A DNA stretch of 64,000 nucleotides, taken from positions 4,216,001-4,280,000 of the forward strand of contig OY829843.1 of assembly GCA_963691885.1 (NCBI GenBank), written 5' to 3'. Position 1 is the stretch's first letter, and every line of letters begins with the position of its first letter. Positions 17,243-25,696 of the stretch are shown here, one piece after another. This DNA is from G963691885 sp963691885. Its GTDB lineage: Bacteria; Pseudomonadota; Alphaproteobacteria; UBA8366; Aestuariispiraceae. The notes below the pieces were generated by a model. The model made no database searches. It was not told the origin of the DNA and saw nothing but the letters and a program-made list of their open reading frames with translations. Made by a program: the position numbers and the translations under genes.

Positions 17243-17532
17243 CAGAGGTTCTCTACTTCATCCGGTATCGTGTAGAAGGTCGGGTGACGATAGATCTTGG
17301 TTTCGTTGGGATCGAAAAGAATGTCGCGATCGTCTGGATCGGCCGCCGTAATGTTCTGTGATTGCACCACCCAGATGCTTACCCCTTCAGATCGACGGGT
17401 ATAAACGTCACGCGCATTCTGAATTGCCATCTCCGCATCAGGTGCATGAAGGGAACCGACATGACGGTGGTTAAGACCGGCCTTGCTGCGCACAAACACC
17501 TCCCAAAGCGGCCATTCGCCCTGTGTCGTCAT
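17242..17532 (-). CDS. paaB: Phenylacetyl-CoA epoxidase subunit PaaB
   Basis: A 96-residue protein, the usual PaaB length. It begins MTTQGEWPLWEVFVRSKAGL and contains NHRHVGSLHAPDAEMAIQNARD and RSEGVSIWVV, all diagnostic of PaaB, which holds two PaaAC units together. It sits 32 bases downstream of paaA and overlaps paaC by one base. Confidence 0.95.
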   Translation of the reverse strand: MTTQGEWPLWEVFVRSKAGLNHRHVGSLHAPDAEMAIQNARDVYTRRSEGVSIWVVQSQNITAADPDDRDILFDPNETKIYRHPTFYTIPDEVENL

Positions 17533-17564
17533 TTCACGTATCCTTTGTCTTGTCTTTCGTCGCG

Positions 17565-18581
17565 CTATTCAGCGGCCATAGCTGCTTTTCGCGACGCCCG
17601 CTTTTCCGCATGGGCAAGCGCGGCATCCCGCACCCATTTGCCATCATCCCAGGCCTTGCGCCGGGCATTCAGCCGCTCGCGGGCGCAAATCCCGTTCCCA
17701 TTCACAACGGTCCAGAACTCGTCCCAGTCAATTTCCCCGAAGTCATAATGACCGGTTTCCGCATTCAGTTTCAGATCGGGATCCGGAATTGTAAGGCCCA
17801 GAAATTCTGCCTGTGGGACGGTCATATCGATGAACTTCTGCCGCAGGTCATCATTGGATTCCCGCTTGATGCGCCAGGCCATGCTCTGCGCTGAATTTAC
17901 ACTGTCCTTGTCCGACGGCCCGAACATCATCAGGGTTGGCCACCACCAGCGGTTCAAGGCATCCTGCGCCAGTTCATTTTGAGCGTCCGTCCCCTGTGCA
18001 AGGGCCATCATTGCCTCAAAACCCTGGCGCTGATGGAAGCTCTCTTCCTTACAGATACGGATCATCGCCCGCGCATAAGGTCCATAGGAACACCGCTGCA
18101 GGGCGACCTGATTCACAATGGCCGCACCGTCGACCAGCCAGCCGATCGCTGCCGTATCCGCCCACGTGAGCGTCGGGTAATTGAAAATGCTGCTGTATTT
18201 GGCCCGCCCGTCATGCAGCGCTTCCAGCATTTCATCACGGCTTACACCCAGGGTTTCAGCCGCAGAATATAGATACAGCGCGTGACCCGCCTCATCCTGG
18301 ATCTTTGCCAGTAACACCGCCTTGCGACGCAGGCTTGGCGCGCGCGTTACCCAGTTCCCTTCTGGCAGCATACCAACATACTCCGAATGGGCATGTTGAG
18401 AGATCTGGCGGATCAGGGTCTTGCGATATTTCTCCGGCATCCAGTCGCGGGGTTCGACCTTTTCCTCCGCGGCAACGCGGGCATCAAAATGGGTGCGGCA
18501 CGCCTCATCATCATTAGAGAGCCCAATTTCCGTTTCCGGTTTTTTATGGCGATCCGCCGGATCGACGACCGTATAGGCCAT
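17565..18581 (-). CDS. paaA: Phenylacetyl-CoA 1,2-epoxidase catalytic subunit PaaA
   Basis: A 338-residue di-iron oxygenase subunit. The ligand motifs are KIQDEAGHAL (Glu97, His100) and CKEESFHQRQG (Glu180, His183), counted from the ATG at 18581. I prefer that start over the ATG at 18596 because the intervening GGGAGA forms a well-spaced ribosome-binding site. PaaA with PaaBCDE epoxidises phenylacetyl-CoA to the 1,2-epoxide. This is the first gene of paaABCDE; the ligase (paaK), isomerase (paaG) and ring-opening gene (paaZ) are not in the window. A strong promoter with flanking repeats lies just upstream. Confidence 0.95.
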   Translation of the reverse strand: MAYTVVDPADRHKKPETEIGLSNDDEACRTHFDARVAAEEKVEPRDWMPEKYRKTLIRQISQHAHSEYVGMLPEGNWVTRAPSLRRKAVLLAKIQDEAGHALYLYSAAETLGVSRDEMLEALHDGRAKYSSIFNYPTLTWADTAAIGWLVDGAAIVNQVALQRCSYGPYARAMIRICKEESFHQRQGFEAMMALAQGTDAQNELAQDALNRWWWPTLMMFGPSDKDSVNSAQSMAWRIKRESNDDLRQKFIDMTVPQAEFLGLTIPDPDLKLNAETGHYDFGEIDWDEFWTVVNGNGICARERLNARRKAWDDGKWVRDAALAHAEKRASRKAAMAAE

Positions 18582-18604
18582 ATCGCTTTCTCCCATTCGG
18601 CTAT

Positions 18605-18659
18605 TTTTAATATGATATGAAATTTTCGAATAAATGTCAAAAACTGTATCATATTAAAA
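18605..18659 (-). promoter_or_regulatory. paa promoter flanked by a perfect 13-bp inverted repeat
   Basis: On the minus strand TTGACA (18640-18635) and TATCAT (18617-18612) are separated by exactly 17 bp, a near-consensus sigma70 promoter reading into paaA. Two arms, TTTTAATATGATA at 18605-18617 and its exact reverse complement at 18647-18659, lie one over the -10 and one upstream of the -35, with centres 42 bp apart, four helical turns. This geometry suits a repressor dimer-of-dimers or looping. No TetR-like PaaR or GntR-like PaaX gene is in the window. Confidence 0.6.
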
Positions 18660-18669
18660 TCAAAAATTT

Positions 18670-19170
18670 TTACTCTACATTCCCGAACAGGCCGTGCCGG
18701 ACCACATCTCCCGGATTGATTCCCATCCGGTCAGAAGCCCCCCCATTTATTTCCAACACAGCAAGGGCCTGGTCCCCCGACGAGATCACGTCGAGCGATT
18801 GTGGCGTTGTCTGCTTCTCAATCCGTATAATTTTTCCTGCCTGATCAATGAACAGCATGTCGAGAGGCAAAAACGTGTTCTTCATCCACATCGTGATCAC
18901 GGTCGGCTTGCCATAATCAAAAAGCATGCCGGCATCTTCCGCCATACGATCACGGTACATGAGCCCTCTCGCCTTTTGCGCAGGCGTTTCGGCCAGTTCG
19001 ATTTTGAAGGGCAAGACATTGCCAGAGGTTGTCACGATTTCCAGGGTATCAGTCTTGAACTCAATCACCCGTTGACCGATCGCTGTATTGCCTCCCGCGG
19101 CCAAGAGGGTGTCGGCCAGCAAGACCAGACCGACAAAAACGGTGACCAGTTCTTTTTTAAACCGCAACAT
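18670..19170 (-). CDS. Exported DUF192 family protein
   Basis: A 166-residue protein with an N-terminal hydrophobic signal (LVTVFVGLVLLADTLLAAGG) and a DUF192 domain: LAETPAQKARGLMYRDRMAEDAGMLFDY is split across residues 58-86, followed by MWMKNTFLPLDMLFIDQAGKI and VLEINGGASDRMGINPGD. The family is a small beta-barrel of unknown function, usually secreted. It overlaps the downstream end of the histone-deacetylase-fold gene by 14 bases on the same strand, so it is the last gene of a unit with that gene and the Atm1-like exporter. It is separated from paaA by the promoter region. Confidence 0.85.
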   Translation of the reverse strand: MLRFKKELVTVFVGLVLLADTLLAAGGNTAIGQRVIEFKTDTLEIVTTSGNVLPFKIELAETPAQKARGLMYRDRMAEDAGMLFDYGKPTVITMWMKNTFLPLDMLFIDQAGKIIRIEKQTTPQSLDVISSGDQALAVLEINGGASDRMGINPGDVVRHGLFGNVE

Positions 19171-20326
19171 TGGAAACTGCCTCTTCCTCTCGCAAGACTA
19201 TCGGTGCAAGCGCCCTTACCGCGTCCCGGATTGGACCATGATGTGGGGTATCCGCCAAGGTCGTAAACCAGTGTTCAGGGGGATTACGTCCGGCGCTGCG
19301 TGACCATCTCAAAGCGCGTAATACTGATTCCGCATCAGGTGGCAGGCGGTCGGGAACAGGAAAGTTGTTTAAAACACCCCAAATGCCGGACCAGCAACGC
19401 GCGACCGTCCAGGGGTTATACCCGCCGCCCCCAAGGGCCAGGATCCTCGGGGCCAGGCGTTTCAATTGTCGGACCGCATGCCAGATCCCCTGGTTGGAAA
19501 GCTCAAGCTTACTCAAGGGATCATCGGCAAGGCCGTCGCACCCGCATTGAATGATCAGGACCTGCGGCTCAAACTGCTCGACAAGCGGGATGACTGCATT
19601 TTCAACCAGGAATGCCAATTCATCATCGTTGAGGCCAGGTGGTACCGGCATGTTTCGGGCAAAGCCACCGGCCCGATCCGTCGCCCCTCCCGAATGCGGC
19701 CAGCGATCTGCCTCATGAATTGAGATCGTCAGAACACGGTCATCATCGTGAAACGCGTCCTGAACGCCATCCCCGTGATGGGCATCCAGATCGACATAGG
19801 CAATGCGGGTCAGCCCTTGATCGAGAAAGGCATAGCACCCCAGAACCGGGTCATTGAAATAGCAGAACCCGCTGGCATGGTCGGCCCGTCCATGATGGGT
19901 TCCGCCAGCGGGACTGTGCACAATTCCGCCCTCTGCCAGCATCTCTGCTGCCAGTAAGGTGCCCCCGACCGAGGTGGCCGGTCTTGAGAAAACCTCTCGA
20001 TAGATTGGATTACCGGAAACCCCCAGGTGATAGCGATGTTTCATATCCTCCGGCAATTCGCCATCCCGCTCCGCCTGTTCGACAGCTGCGATGTAATCAG
20101 GCTTGTGAAAACGGGCCAGTTGCTTGGGCGTCGCGCGTTTGCTGTCTCTGTAGATTTTCGGATCTAACCAACCGAGACCTGTTACCAGATCAGTCGTGCT
20201 CGACACGCGCGGAATGGAAAGCGGATGCAGGCTGCCATAGGTCGACCGACGATAGATGTCATTTGCGATGTAGTGAGGACGGGTCAGCAAGATCAGCCAT
20301 CCGTGCCTTGCTGCTGGCGTTGCCAC
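19157..20326 (-). CDS. Histone deacetylase-superfamily amidohydrolase
   Basis: A zinc-dependent deacetylase-fold protein of up to 389 residues. The active site has GGTHHG (His144, His145), the metal motif DLDAHHGDGV (Asp181, His183) and a later Asp in QCGCDGLADDPLS, plus the GGGGYN loop. Bacterial members deacetylate polyamines, acetoin-related compounds or proteins; the substrate here is unknown. The ATG at 20326 overlaps the exporter gene by 34 bases; a TTG near 20290 (LLTRPHYIAND) would start just after the exporter stop and keep all conserved residues, so the start is uncertain. It lies between the exporter and DUF192 genes in one unit. Confidence 0.87.
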   Translation of the reverse strand: MATPAARHGWLILLTRPHYIANDIYRRSTYGSLHPLSIPRVSSTTDLVTGLGWLDPKIYRDSKRATPKQLARFHKPDYIAAVEQAERDGELPEDMKHRYHLGVSGNPIYREVFSRPATSVGGTLLAAEMLAEGGIVHSPAGGTHHGRADHASGFCYFNDPVLGCYAFLDQGLTRIAYVDLDAHHGDGVQDAFHDDDRVLTISIHEADRWPHSGGATDRAGGFARNMPVPPGLNDDELAFLVENAVIPLVEQFEPQVLIIQCGCDGLADDPLSKLELSNQGIWHAVRQLKRLAPRILALGGGGYNPWTVARCWSGIWGVLNNFPVPDRLPPDAESVLRALRWSRSAGRNPPEHWFTTLADTPHHGPIRDAVRALAPIVLREEEAVSNVAV

Positions 20327-22089
20327 ATTTCGGAATATTGCCCGTTGAGGGCCAACAGGTCCTGATGATTGCCGCGTTCGGCGATCTCACCCTTGTTCAT
20401 GACAATGATCTCGTCCGCATCAACCACTGTCGAGAGGCGGTGTGCGATAATCAGGGTCGTCCTACCCCGCGATACATCCCGCAAACTGGTCTGAATCTCC
20501 CGCTCAGTTGCGGTATCAAGGGCGGATGTCGCCTCATCAAACAGCAGGATAGGCGGGTTTTTCAGGATAGTTCGCGCTATTGCGACCCTCTGTTTTTCGC
20601 CACCAGACAGTTTCAGGCCGCGCTCCCCCACTTTGGTGTCGTAGCCGTCTGGCAGGGCTTCAATGAACCCATCGATCTGGGCCAGTTTCGCGGCGCGCCG
20701 GATTTCTTCCTCGCTGGAGTCAGGATTGCCATAGGCGATGTTGTATCGGACCGTATCGTTAAACAGCACCGTATCCTGAGGCACGATACCAATAGCATGG
20801 CGCACACTCTCTTGGGTTACGTCACGCAGATCCTGCCCATCAATACGAACCGTACCGTCATTCACGTCATAGAAACGGTACAGAAGGCGGCTGATCGTGG
20901 ATTTCCCGGCCCCGCTGGGACCGACAATGGCGACACTCGCCCCAGCCTCTACGTTGAAGGAAACGCCCTTCAGGATCGGCCGACGTTCGTCATAACCAAA
21001 GAATACCTGCTCAAATTCGACCCGACCTTTGGATATCTCCAGCGGCGGGGCATCTGCTTTATTGCTGATCTCCTGTGGCACATCGAGCATGGAGAACATA
21101 TCCTCCATATCTGTCAGCGACTGGCGGATTTGGCGATAAACGAAGCCCAGGAAATTCAGCGGCAAATAGAGCTGGATGAGATAGGTGTTCACCAGCACAA
21201 AATCACCGATCGTCATCTCACCTTTCAGCAAGCCATCGGCGGCAAGGAACATGACTGATACCAGGCCGACAGCGATAATGGCCCCCTGCCCGACATTGAC
21301 CACTGACAGGCTGCTGATCGAACGAACAGCCGCGCGTTCGTAGCCCTGCATAGAGACGTCATAGCGCGACGCCTCATGCTGCTCCGCACCGAAATACTTG
21401 ACGGTTTCAAAGTTCAGGAGGGAGTCGATCGCCTTGGTATTCGCCTCGGTGTCTTTGTCATTCATCTGACGGCGGTATTTTAGCCGCCATTCCGTGATGA
21501 CGAGCGTATAAGTGATGTAGAACAGGATGGTGCCAAGCGTGATCAGCGCAAACCAGATGTTGAACAACCCCCACAAAATTACGCAGACCAGCAGGATCTC
21601 AAACAGCGTCGGTATAATGTTGAACAGCATGAAGGAGAGGACAAATTCGATCCCCTTCACCCCGCGCTCAATAACCCGGCTCAACCCACCCGTCTGACGG
21701 TCCAGATGGAACCGCATTGAGAGGCCGTGAAGATGGCGGAACGTGGTCAATGCGACGGCCCGGATTGTCCCCTGCGCAACTTTCGCAAACAGGATTTCCC
21801 GCAATTCCTGGAACAGGACAGACAGGACGCGTGCACCACCATAGGCCAGCAACAATCCCACTGGCAGCGCCATTGTGGCCATCAATTCCGGCGGGCCTTC
21901 CAGGGCACCTGACAGATAATCTACGGCGTCTTTATAGAATATCGGAACCCAGACATTGGCGATCTTTGCCAGGGCAAGGGCACTGAGCGCGAGAACGACC
22001 CGTGTTTTTATATCGACGCGTCCAGCCGGCCAGAGATAGGGCAACAGCGTTTTGACCGTGCGAAACTGGGTCTTTCTGTTTGTAGTCAT
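20293..22089 (-). CDS. Atm1-like ABC exporter (fused membrane and ATPase domains)
   Basis: About 598 residues from the ATG at 22089 (the frame is open to 22140). A six-helix exporter domain is followed by an ATPase with GPSGAGKST (Walker A), LSGGEKQR (signature) and ILLFDEATSALD (Walker B). The segment RQTGGLSRVIERGVKGIEFV is close to the characteristic sequence of Atm1/HMT1 exporters, which move glutathione conjugates, persulfides or heavy-metal complexes. It heads a unit with the deacetylase-fold and DUF192 genes, whose link to export is not obvious. Confidence 0.88.
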   Translation of the reverse strand: MTTNRKTQFRTVKTLLPYLWPAGRVDIKTRVVLALSALALAKIANVWVPIFYKDAVDYLSGALEGPPELMATMALPVGLLLAYGGARVLSVLFQELREILFAKVAQGTIRAVALTTFRHLHGLSMRFHLDRQTGGLSRVIERGVKGIEFVLSFMLFNIIPTLFEILLVCVILWGLFNIWFALITLGTILFYITYTLVITEWRLKYRRQMNDKDTEANTKAIDSLLNFETVKYFGAEQHEASRYDVSMQGYERAAVRSISSLSVVNVGQGAIIAVGLVSVMFLAADGLLKGEMTIGDFVLVNTYLIQLYLPLNFLGFVYRQIRQSLTDMEDMFSMLDVPQEISNKADAPPLEISKGRVEFEQVFFGYDERRPILKGVSFNVEAGASVAIVGPSGAGKSTISRLLYRFYDVNDGTVRIDGQDLRDVTQESVRHAIGIVPQDTVLFNDTVRYNIAYGNPDSSEEEIRRAAKLAQIDGFIEALPDGYDTKVGERGLKLSGGEKQRVAIARTILKNPPILLFDEATSALDTATEREIQTSLRDVSRGRTTLIIAHRLSTVVDADEIIVMNKGEIAERGNHQDLLALNGQYSEMWQRQQQGTDG

Positions 22090-22253
22090 GCCGCCCTTCT
22101 GGACCGATCCATCAGGAAGGGGATACTCCCTGCTCTTCAACCGTCATTCTATGCTATTTCGCAGTCCGATGGATCTGGTGCAACCATGATTTTTTGCAAG
22201 ACGGCCGATCGATGTGAATTGGACACCGTGATATTGAGGGACCAAGTCACCAA

Positions 22254-23090
22254 CTACGTCAGAAGAAACCCGTGCGATTTAAGAAATTCTGAAAAACTTG
22301 CGCGCTCTGGCTGGGACATCTGTCGGGCTGTGTTTTCCGACCAGGTGATCTTGTCCTTGATCCCGAAAATGGCTGGATGCCTCTGTTTGTCGCTCGTTAT
22401 AGGGGCCAGTTGATGCCGTCTTTCATCATAGGCATCCAACTGGTCAGAAAACGCCTGAACCCCGTAGCGGTTCCGATGCACAACCATTTGCGGCGGCAAT
22501 CGCAGAGAGGTATCCGCACTTCGTGATGGATATCCAAGAGCCAGTCCAGCAACTGGATAGACCCCATTGGGCAGTTCCAACAGTGCCACCAAGTCTTCGA
22601 TATGATTGCGCACCACCGATATCGGACAACAGCCCAGACCCGCTGCCTCCGCCGCGATCACACAAAACCCAAGAGCCAGGGCCGCATCGACAGCAGTGTT
22701 CATGAACGTGTCGATATTATCGTTGCGATGCTCCATCCCGTGATGAGCCGAAATCTGCCTCTGCCGGTTCAAGTCGCCACAAAAAATCAGGAAACACGGC
22801 GCCTGCCCCATCCATTTCGTATGAGATGACCATTCCGCCATCCGGTTTCTGAGTGCGGGGTCGTCGACGACCATAATGGAATATTGCTGAAGGTCGGATT
22901 TTGCCGGTGCGGATTGGGCACAAGCCAGCACCAGATTCAGGACCTCTTCCGGAATCTGATGATCCTGGAAATCCCGGCAGGACCTGCGCCCCAAAATGCC
23001 GCTGAGCGCCGCCTGTGCTTCCATTTCTGAGGGCAAGGGCGCGGGATCTGTTCCAAACCGCGCCTTCCATAAATCTTCAAACACTGTCAT
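22254..23090 (-). CDS. NfsA-like flavin nitroreductase
   Basis: About 278 residues from the ATG at 23090, which forms an ATGA overlap with the end of the Panacea-domain gene. The FMN fold begins ILGRRSCRDFQDHQIPEEVL, has ACAQSAPAKSDLQQYS, and a C-terminal arm with the NfsA-type RLPPQMVVHRNRY. Such enzymes reduce nitroaromatics, quinones or flavins with NADPH. The natural substrate is unknown. The gap to the exporter start (22090-22253) holds no gene that I can support. Confidence 0.82.
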   Translation of the reverse strand: MTVFEDLWKARFGTDPAPLPSEMEAQAALSGILGRRSCRDFQDHQIPEEVLNLVLACAQSAPAKSDLQQYSIMVVDDPALRNRMAEWSSHTKWMGQAPCFLIFCGDLNRQRQISAHHGMEHRNDNIDTFMNTAVDAALALGFCVIAAEAAGLGCCPISVVRNHIEDLVALLELPNGVYPVAGLALGYPSRSADTSLRLPPQMVVHRNRYGVQAFSDQLDAYDERRHQLAPITSDKQRHPAIFGIKDKITWSENTARQMSQPERASFSEFLKSHGFLLT

Positions 23091-23608
23091 GTGGTCTTTG
23101 GACCTGCTGCTGGTTGTGGCATCCATTTCTGAAGGGTGCGCCCGTCCGCCGTTTTGACTTGTTCGACTTTGGGCCGTTCCTTCTGCGTGAAGAAACGGAC
23201 GATAGCGGCGAATGGAATCTCTTCACCAACACCCTTTTTCAATGCGGTTTTGTAGACAGCGTGAAACTTGATCTGGTCATTGATGTATTCGGTTGTGTGA
23301 TGCCCGTATCGTGCCCAGATCGATTCCATGAAACGTTCGACCTCTGGCCGGATCACCGGCGCGCCGAGGTTGCTTGGTCGGCCACGCTCAAAAAGCCGCA
23401 TGATGTTTGGGTCCTGGGGGCCTAGTTCGCCTGCCACAAACACAGCTGGCATCAACTTTCGGCCGTGATGCATGGCGGCATAAGACCCCTGCGCGATGTA
23501 CAGCAGACGCTGCAGTTTTTGCGGTTGAAGATAGACATCTTCCTGCCGCGCCCTGTCCATCAACCAGATTGCTGCATCAATTACCGTTTCAATTACAGTT
23601 GCCGTCAT
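23087..23608 (-). CDS. Panacea (SocA-like) domain protein
   Basis: About 173 residues from the ATG at 23608 (the frame is open to 23800, but the upstream part lacks family similarity). The segment LYIAQGSYAAMHHGRKLMPAVFVAGELGPQDPNIMRLFE, residues 35-75, and FHAVYKTALKKGVGEEIPFAAIVRFF match the Panacea domain found in the SocA antitoxin/proteolytic adaptor and in phage proteins. It is co-translated with the nitroreductase and not paired with a toxin-like gene, so I read it as an adaptor or regulator of unknown role. Confidence 0.7.
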   Translation of the reverse strand: MTATVIETVIDAAIWLMDRARQEDVYLQPQKLQRLLYIAQGSYAAMHHGRKLMPAVFVAGELGPQDPNIMRLFERGRPSNLGAPVIRPEVERFMESIWARYGHHTTEYINDQIKFHAVYKTALKKGVGEEIPFAAIVRFFTQKERPKVEQVKTADGRTLQKWMPQPAAGPKTT

Positions 23609-23828
23609 ATCAAACCAGGCCTGACTATAGAAAACATCGTTAGAAAGTTCCTCAAAACTAATCCTGGCAGTGCAACAAAGATAAACCCTGTCCTTGCCCC
23701 TGAGGCATTTTGAGACTAGGTAATCATCCAACGATTCCGATCTGGATTTCCAGAGCCGGTTTTGAGACCGATAAACACCCCGGAATGCGACATCTAGCAC
23801 CCATCAGCTGGTTAGGAAGGAAGTCATC

Positions 23829-24557
23829 ATGGACATGAAAGGCGAACAGCGAATCCCGGCCCCAATCACGGTTGTATGGGAATCTCTCAACGATCCGGAC
23901 GTGCTGAAACAGTGCATTCCGGGTTGTCAGTCTCTCGAAATGTCAGATGGCAATGTCTTCACTGCAACGGTTCAGGCGAAAGTCGGCCCGGTTAAGGCAA
24001 AATTCAGCGGCGAGGTTCAGCTTTCCGAAATTGATCCGCCGAACGGGTATGTCATATCGGGTGAAGGCAAAGGCGGTGCGGCCGGCTTTGCTAAGGGTGG
24101 CGCCAAGGTTTCCCTGGCAGAAGATGGTGCGGAAACTGTCCTGACCTATGAGGTCGATGCCAGTGTTGGCGGCAAACTCGCCCAGATCGGGTCGCGCCTC
24201 ATTGATTCGACGGCCAAGAAAATGGCCAATGATTTTTTCGACACATTTGTGGCGATCGTAACCGAAAAGTCTGCTGGTGGTGCGGCACCTGCCGCCCCGG
24301 TGGAGGCCGAAGCAGCCGCGCCAGTAGCAGATACAGCACCTTCGCCCGTTGCGGAACCTGCGCCGGAAGCTCCTGCTGCGGCACCAGTGGCCGAACCAGC
24401 TTCTGAACCAGAACCCACCCCTGCGGAAACCCCAGCAGCAGCCGCGATCAAGGCTGCTGATGAGGTTGCAGAGACCCGCAAAGGGCTTAGCCCTTGGGTT
24501 TGGGCGGGTGCTTTGGTCGTGGTTGCCGGCATTCTGATCCTCGCCTTCGGCGGATAA
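23829..24557 (+). CDS. coxG: CoxG family SRPBCC protein with C-terminal membrane anchor
   Basis: A 242-residue protein. Residues 1-150 form a CoxG (carbon monoxide dehydrogenase subunit G) START-like domain: MDMKGEQRIPAPITVVWESL, CIPGCQSLE, KVGPVKAKFSGEV, FAKGGAKVSL. A low-complexity Ala/Pro/Glu linker (about 150-215) leads to a single C-terminal transmembrane helix (PWVWAGALVVVAGILILAFG). CoxG proteins are proposed to recruit form I/II Mo-hydroxylases to the membrane. Here it lies 3.7 kb before coxSLM, separated by hemB and an MscS gene, with its own AAGGAAG ribosome-binding site. The anchor supports a membrane-tethering role. Confidence 0.87.
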   Translation: MDMKGEQRIPAPITVVWESLNDPDVLKQCIPGCQSLEMSDGNVFTATVQAKVGPVKAKFSGEVQLSEIDPPNGYVISGEGKGGAAGFAKGGAKVSLAEDGAETVLTYEVDASVGGKLAQIGSRLIDSTAKKMANDFFDTFVAIVTEKSAGGAAPAAPVEAEAAAPVADTAPSPVAEPAPEAPAAAPVAEPASEPEPTPAETPAAAAIKAADEVAETRKGLSPWVWAGALVVVAGILILAFGG

Positions 24558-24690
24558 GGCCCAAGGGCGGTCAAATCACCAACCTGTTTCCTGGTTCACT
24601 TGCCCGGCAACGACAAACCCTTTAGCGTTTTATTCCTGAGCTAGAATAATAGCCGGACTAAGCCATTAACTTGCTTCAAGGGACCGAAAC

Positions 24691-25689
24691 GTGCATCCGA
24701 TCCAAGCCCCATTTCCAGCCACCCGCCTACGCCGTACCCGACAGTCGCCTTCTGTGCGGGCAATGGTGGCAGAGAACAAATTGGATGCCAGCGATTTCAT
24801 CTGGCCGATTTTCGTGCGTGATGGTGAAGGCGTCGAAGAACCTATTCCGTCGATGCCCGGCGTCATGCGCCGTTCAATAGACAAGGTCGTCGACGCAGCC
24901 CGGGAAGCGGTCGATCTGGGTATTCCGGCAATTTGCCTGTTCCCGTATACATCGGCAGAGGACCGTACCGCTGATTGTGCCGAAGCGTGGAACCCGGAAA
25001 ACCTTTCTAACCGGGCGACCCGGGCCGTTAAAGCAGCCGTGCCGGAACTTACGGTGATGACCGATGTTGCGCTCGATCCCTATTCCGAAACGGGCCATGA
25101 CGGCTTCGTCGTTGACGGTGTAATCGTCAATGACGAGACGGTTGAAGCTCTGGTAAAACAGGCTTTGAGCCAGGCGGAGGCCGGCGTCGATATCATTGGA
25201 CCGTCGGACATGATGGATGGCCGGATTGGAGCGATACGAAACGCGTTAGAGGCCCATGGCCACAAGGATGTCATGTTGATGTCCTATGCAGCCAAATATG
25301 CCAGTGCCTTTTACGGACCATTCCGCGACGCAATCGGTGCGAATACAGCCCTTAAAGGCGATAAGAAAACCTATCAGATGAATCCCGCAAACAGCGATGA
25401 GGCCCTTCGCTTGGTCGAACGTGATCTTTCAGAGGGTGCGGACATGGTGATGGTTAAACCGGGCATGCCTTATCTCGACATCTGTCGGCGGGTGAAGGAT
25501 CATTTCGGAGCACCCACCTTTGCCTATCAGGTATCCGGAGAATACGCGATGATTATGGCCGCGTCTCAGAATGGCTGGCTGGATCAGGAACGCGCGACGA
25601 TGGAGAGCCTGATGGCCTTCAAACGTGCCGGATGCGACGGCATTCTGACCTATTTCGCGCCAGCGGCCGCTCGCTTGCTTCGGGGTTGA
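24691..25689 (+). CDS. hemB: Delta-aminolevulinic acid dehydratase (porphobilinogen synthase)
   Basis: A 332-residue HemB starting at GTG with AAGGGACC upstream. It condenses two 5-aminolevulinates to porphobilinogen in haem and corrin synthesis. The Schiff-base lysines lie in SYAAKYASAFYGPFR and MVMVKPGMPYLDI. The metal region reads DVALDPYSETGHDG, without the cysteines of the zinc enzymes, as expected for Mg-type enzymes common in alphaproteobacteria. It stands alone between the coxG-like gene and a convergent MscS gene. Confidence 0.95.
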   Translation: MHPIQAPFPATRLRRTRQSPSVRAMVAENKLDASDFIWPIFVRDGEGVEEPIPSMPGVMRRSIDKVVDAAREAVDLGIPAICLFPYTSAEDRTADCAEAWNPENLSNRATRAVKAAVPELTVMTDVALDPYSETGHDGFVVDGVIVNDETVEALVKQALSQAEAGVDIIGPSDMMDGRIGAIRNALEAHGHKDVMLMSYAAKYASAFYGPFRDAIGANTALKGDKKTYQMNPANSDEALRLVERDLSEGADMVMVKPGMPYLDICRRVKDHFGAPTFAYQVSGEYAMIMAASQNGWLDQERATMESLMAFKRAGCDGILTYFAPAAARLLRG

Positions 25690-25696
25690 GGTGCTC

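Noticed and set aside
19984..21258. Long open frame on the plus strand opposite the Atm1-like and deacetylase genes
   Set aside because: The opposite strand encodes clear family motifs (Walker A, signature, metal site); the plus-strand frame gives no recognisable protein and lacks a ribosome-binding site.
22254..23608. Toxin-antitoxin pair built around the Panacea/SocA-like protein
   Set aside because: Its coupled neighbour is an ordinary NfsA-like nitroreductase with intact flavin motifs; no small toxin gene is next to it.
24290..24480. Tandem DNA repeat
   Set aside because: The repetitive look comes from an Ala/Pro/Glu-rich linker in the CoxG-like protein; codons vary and there is no exact repeat unit.
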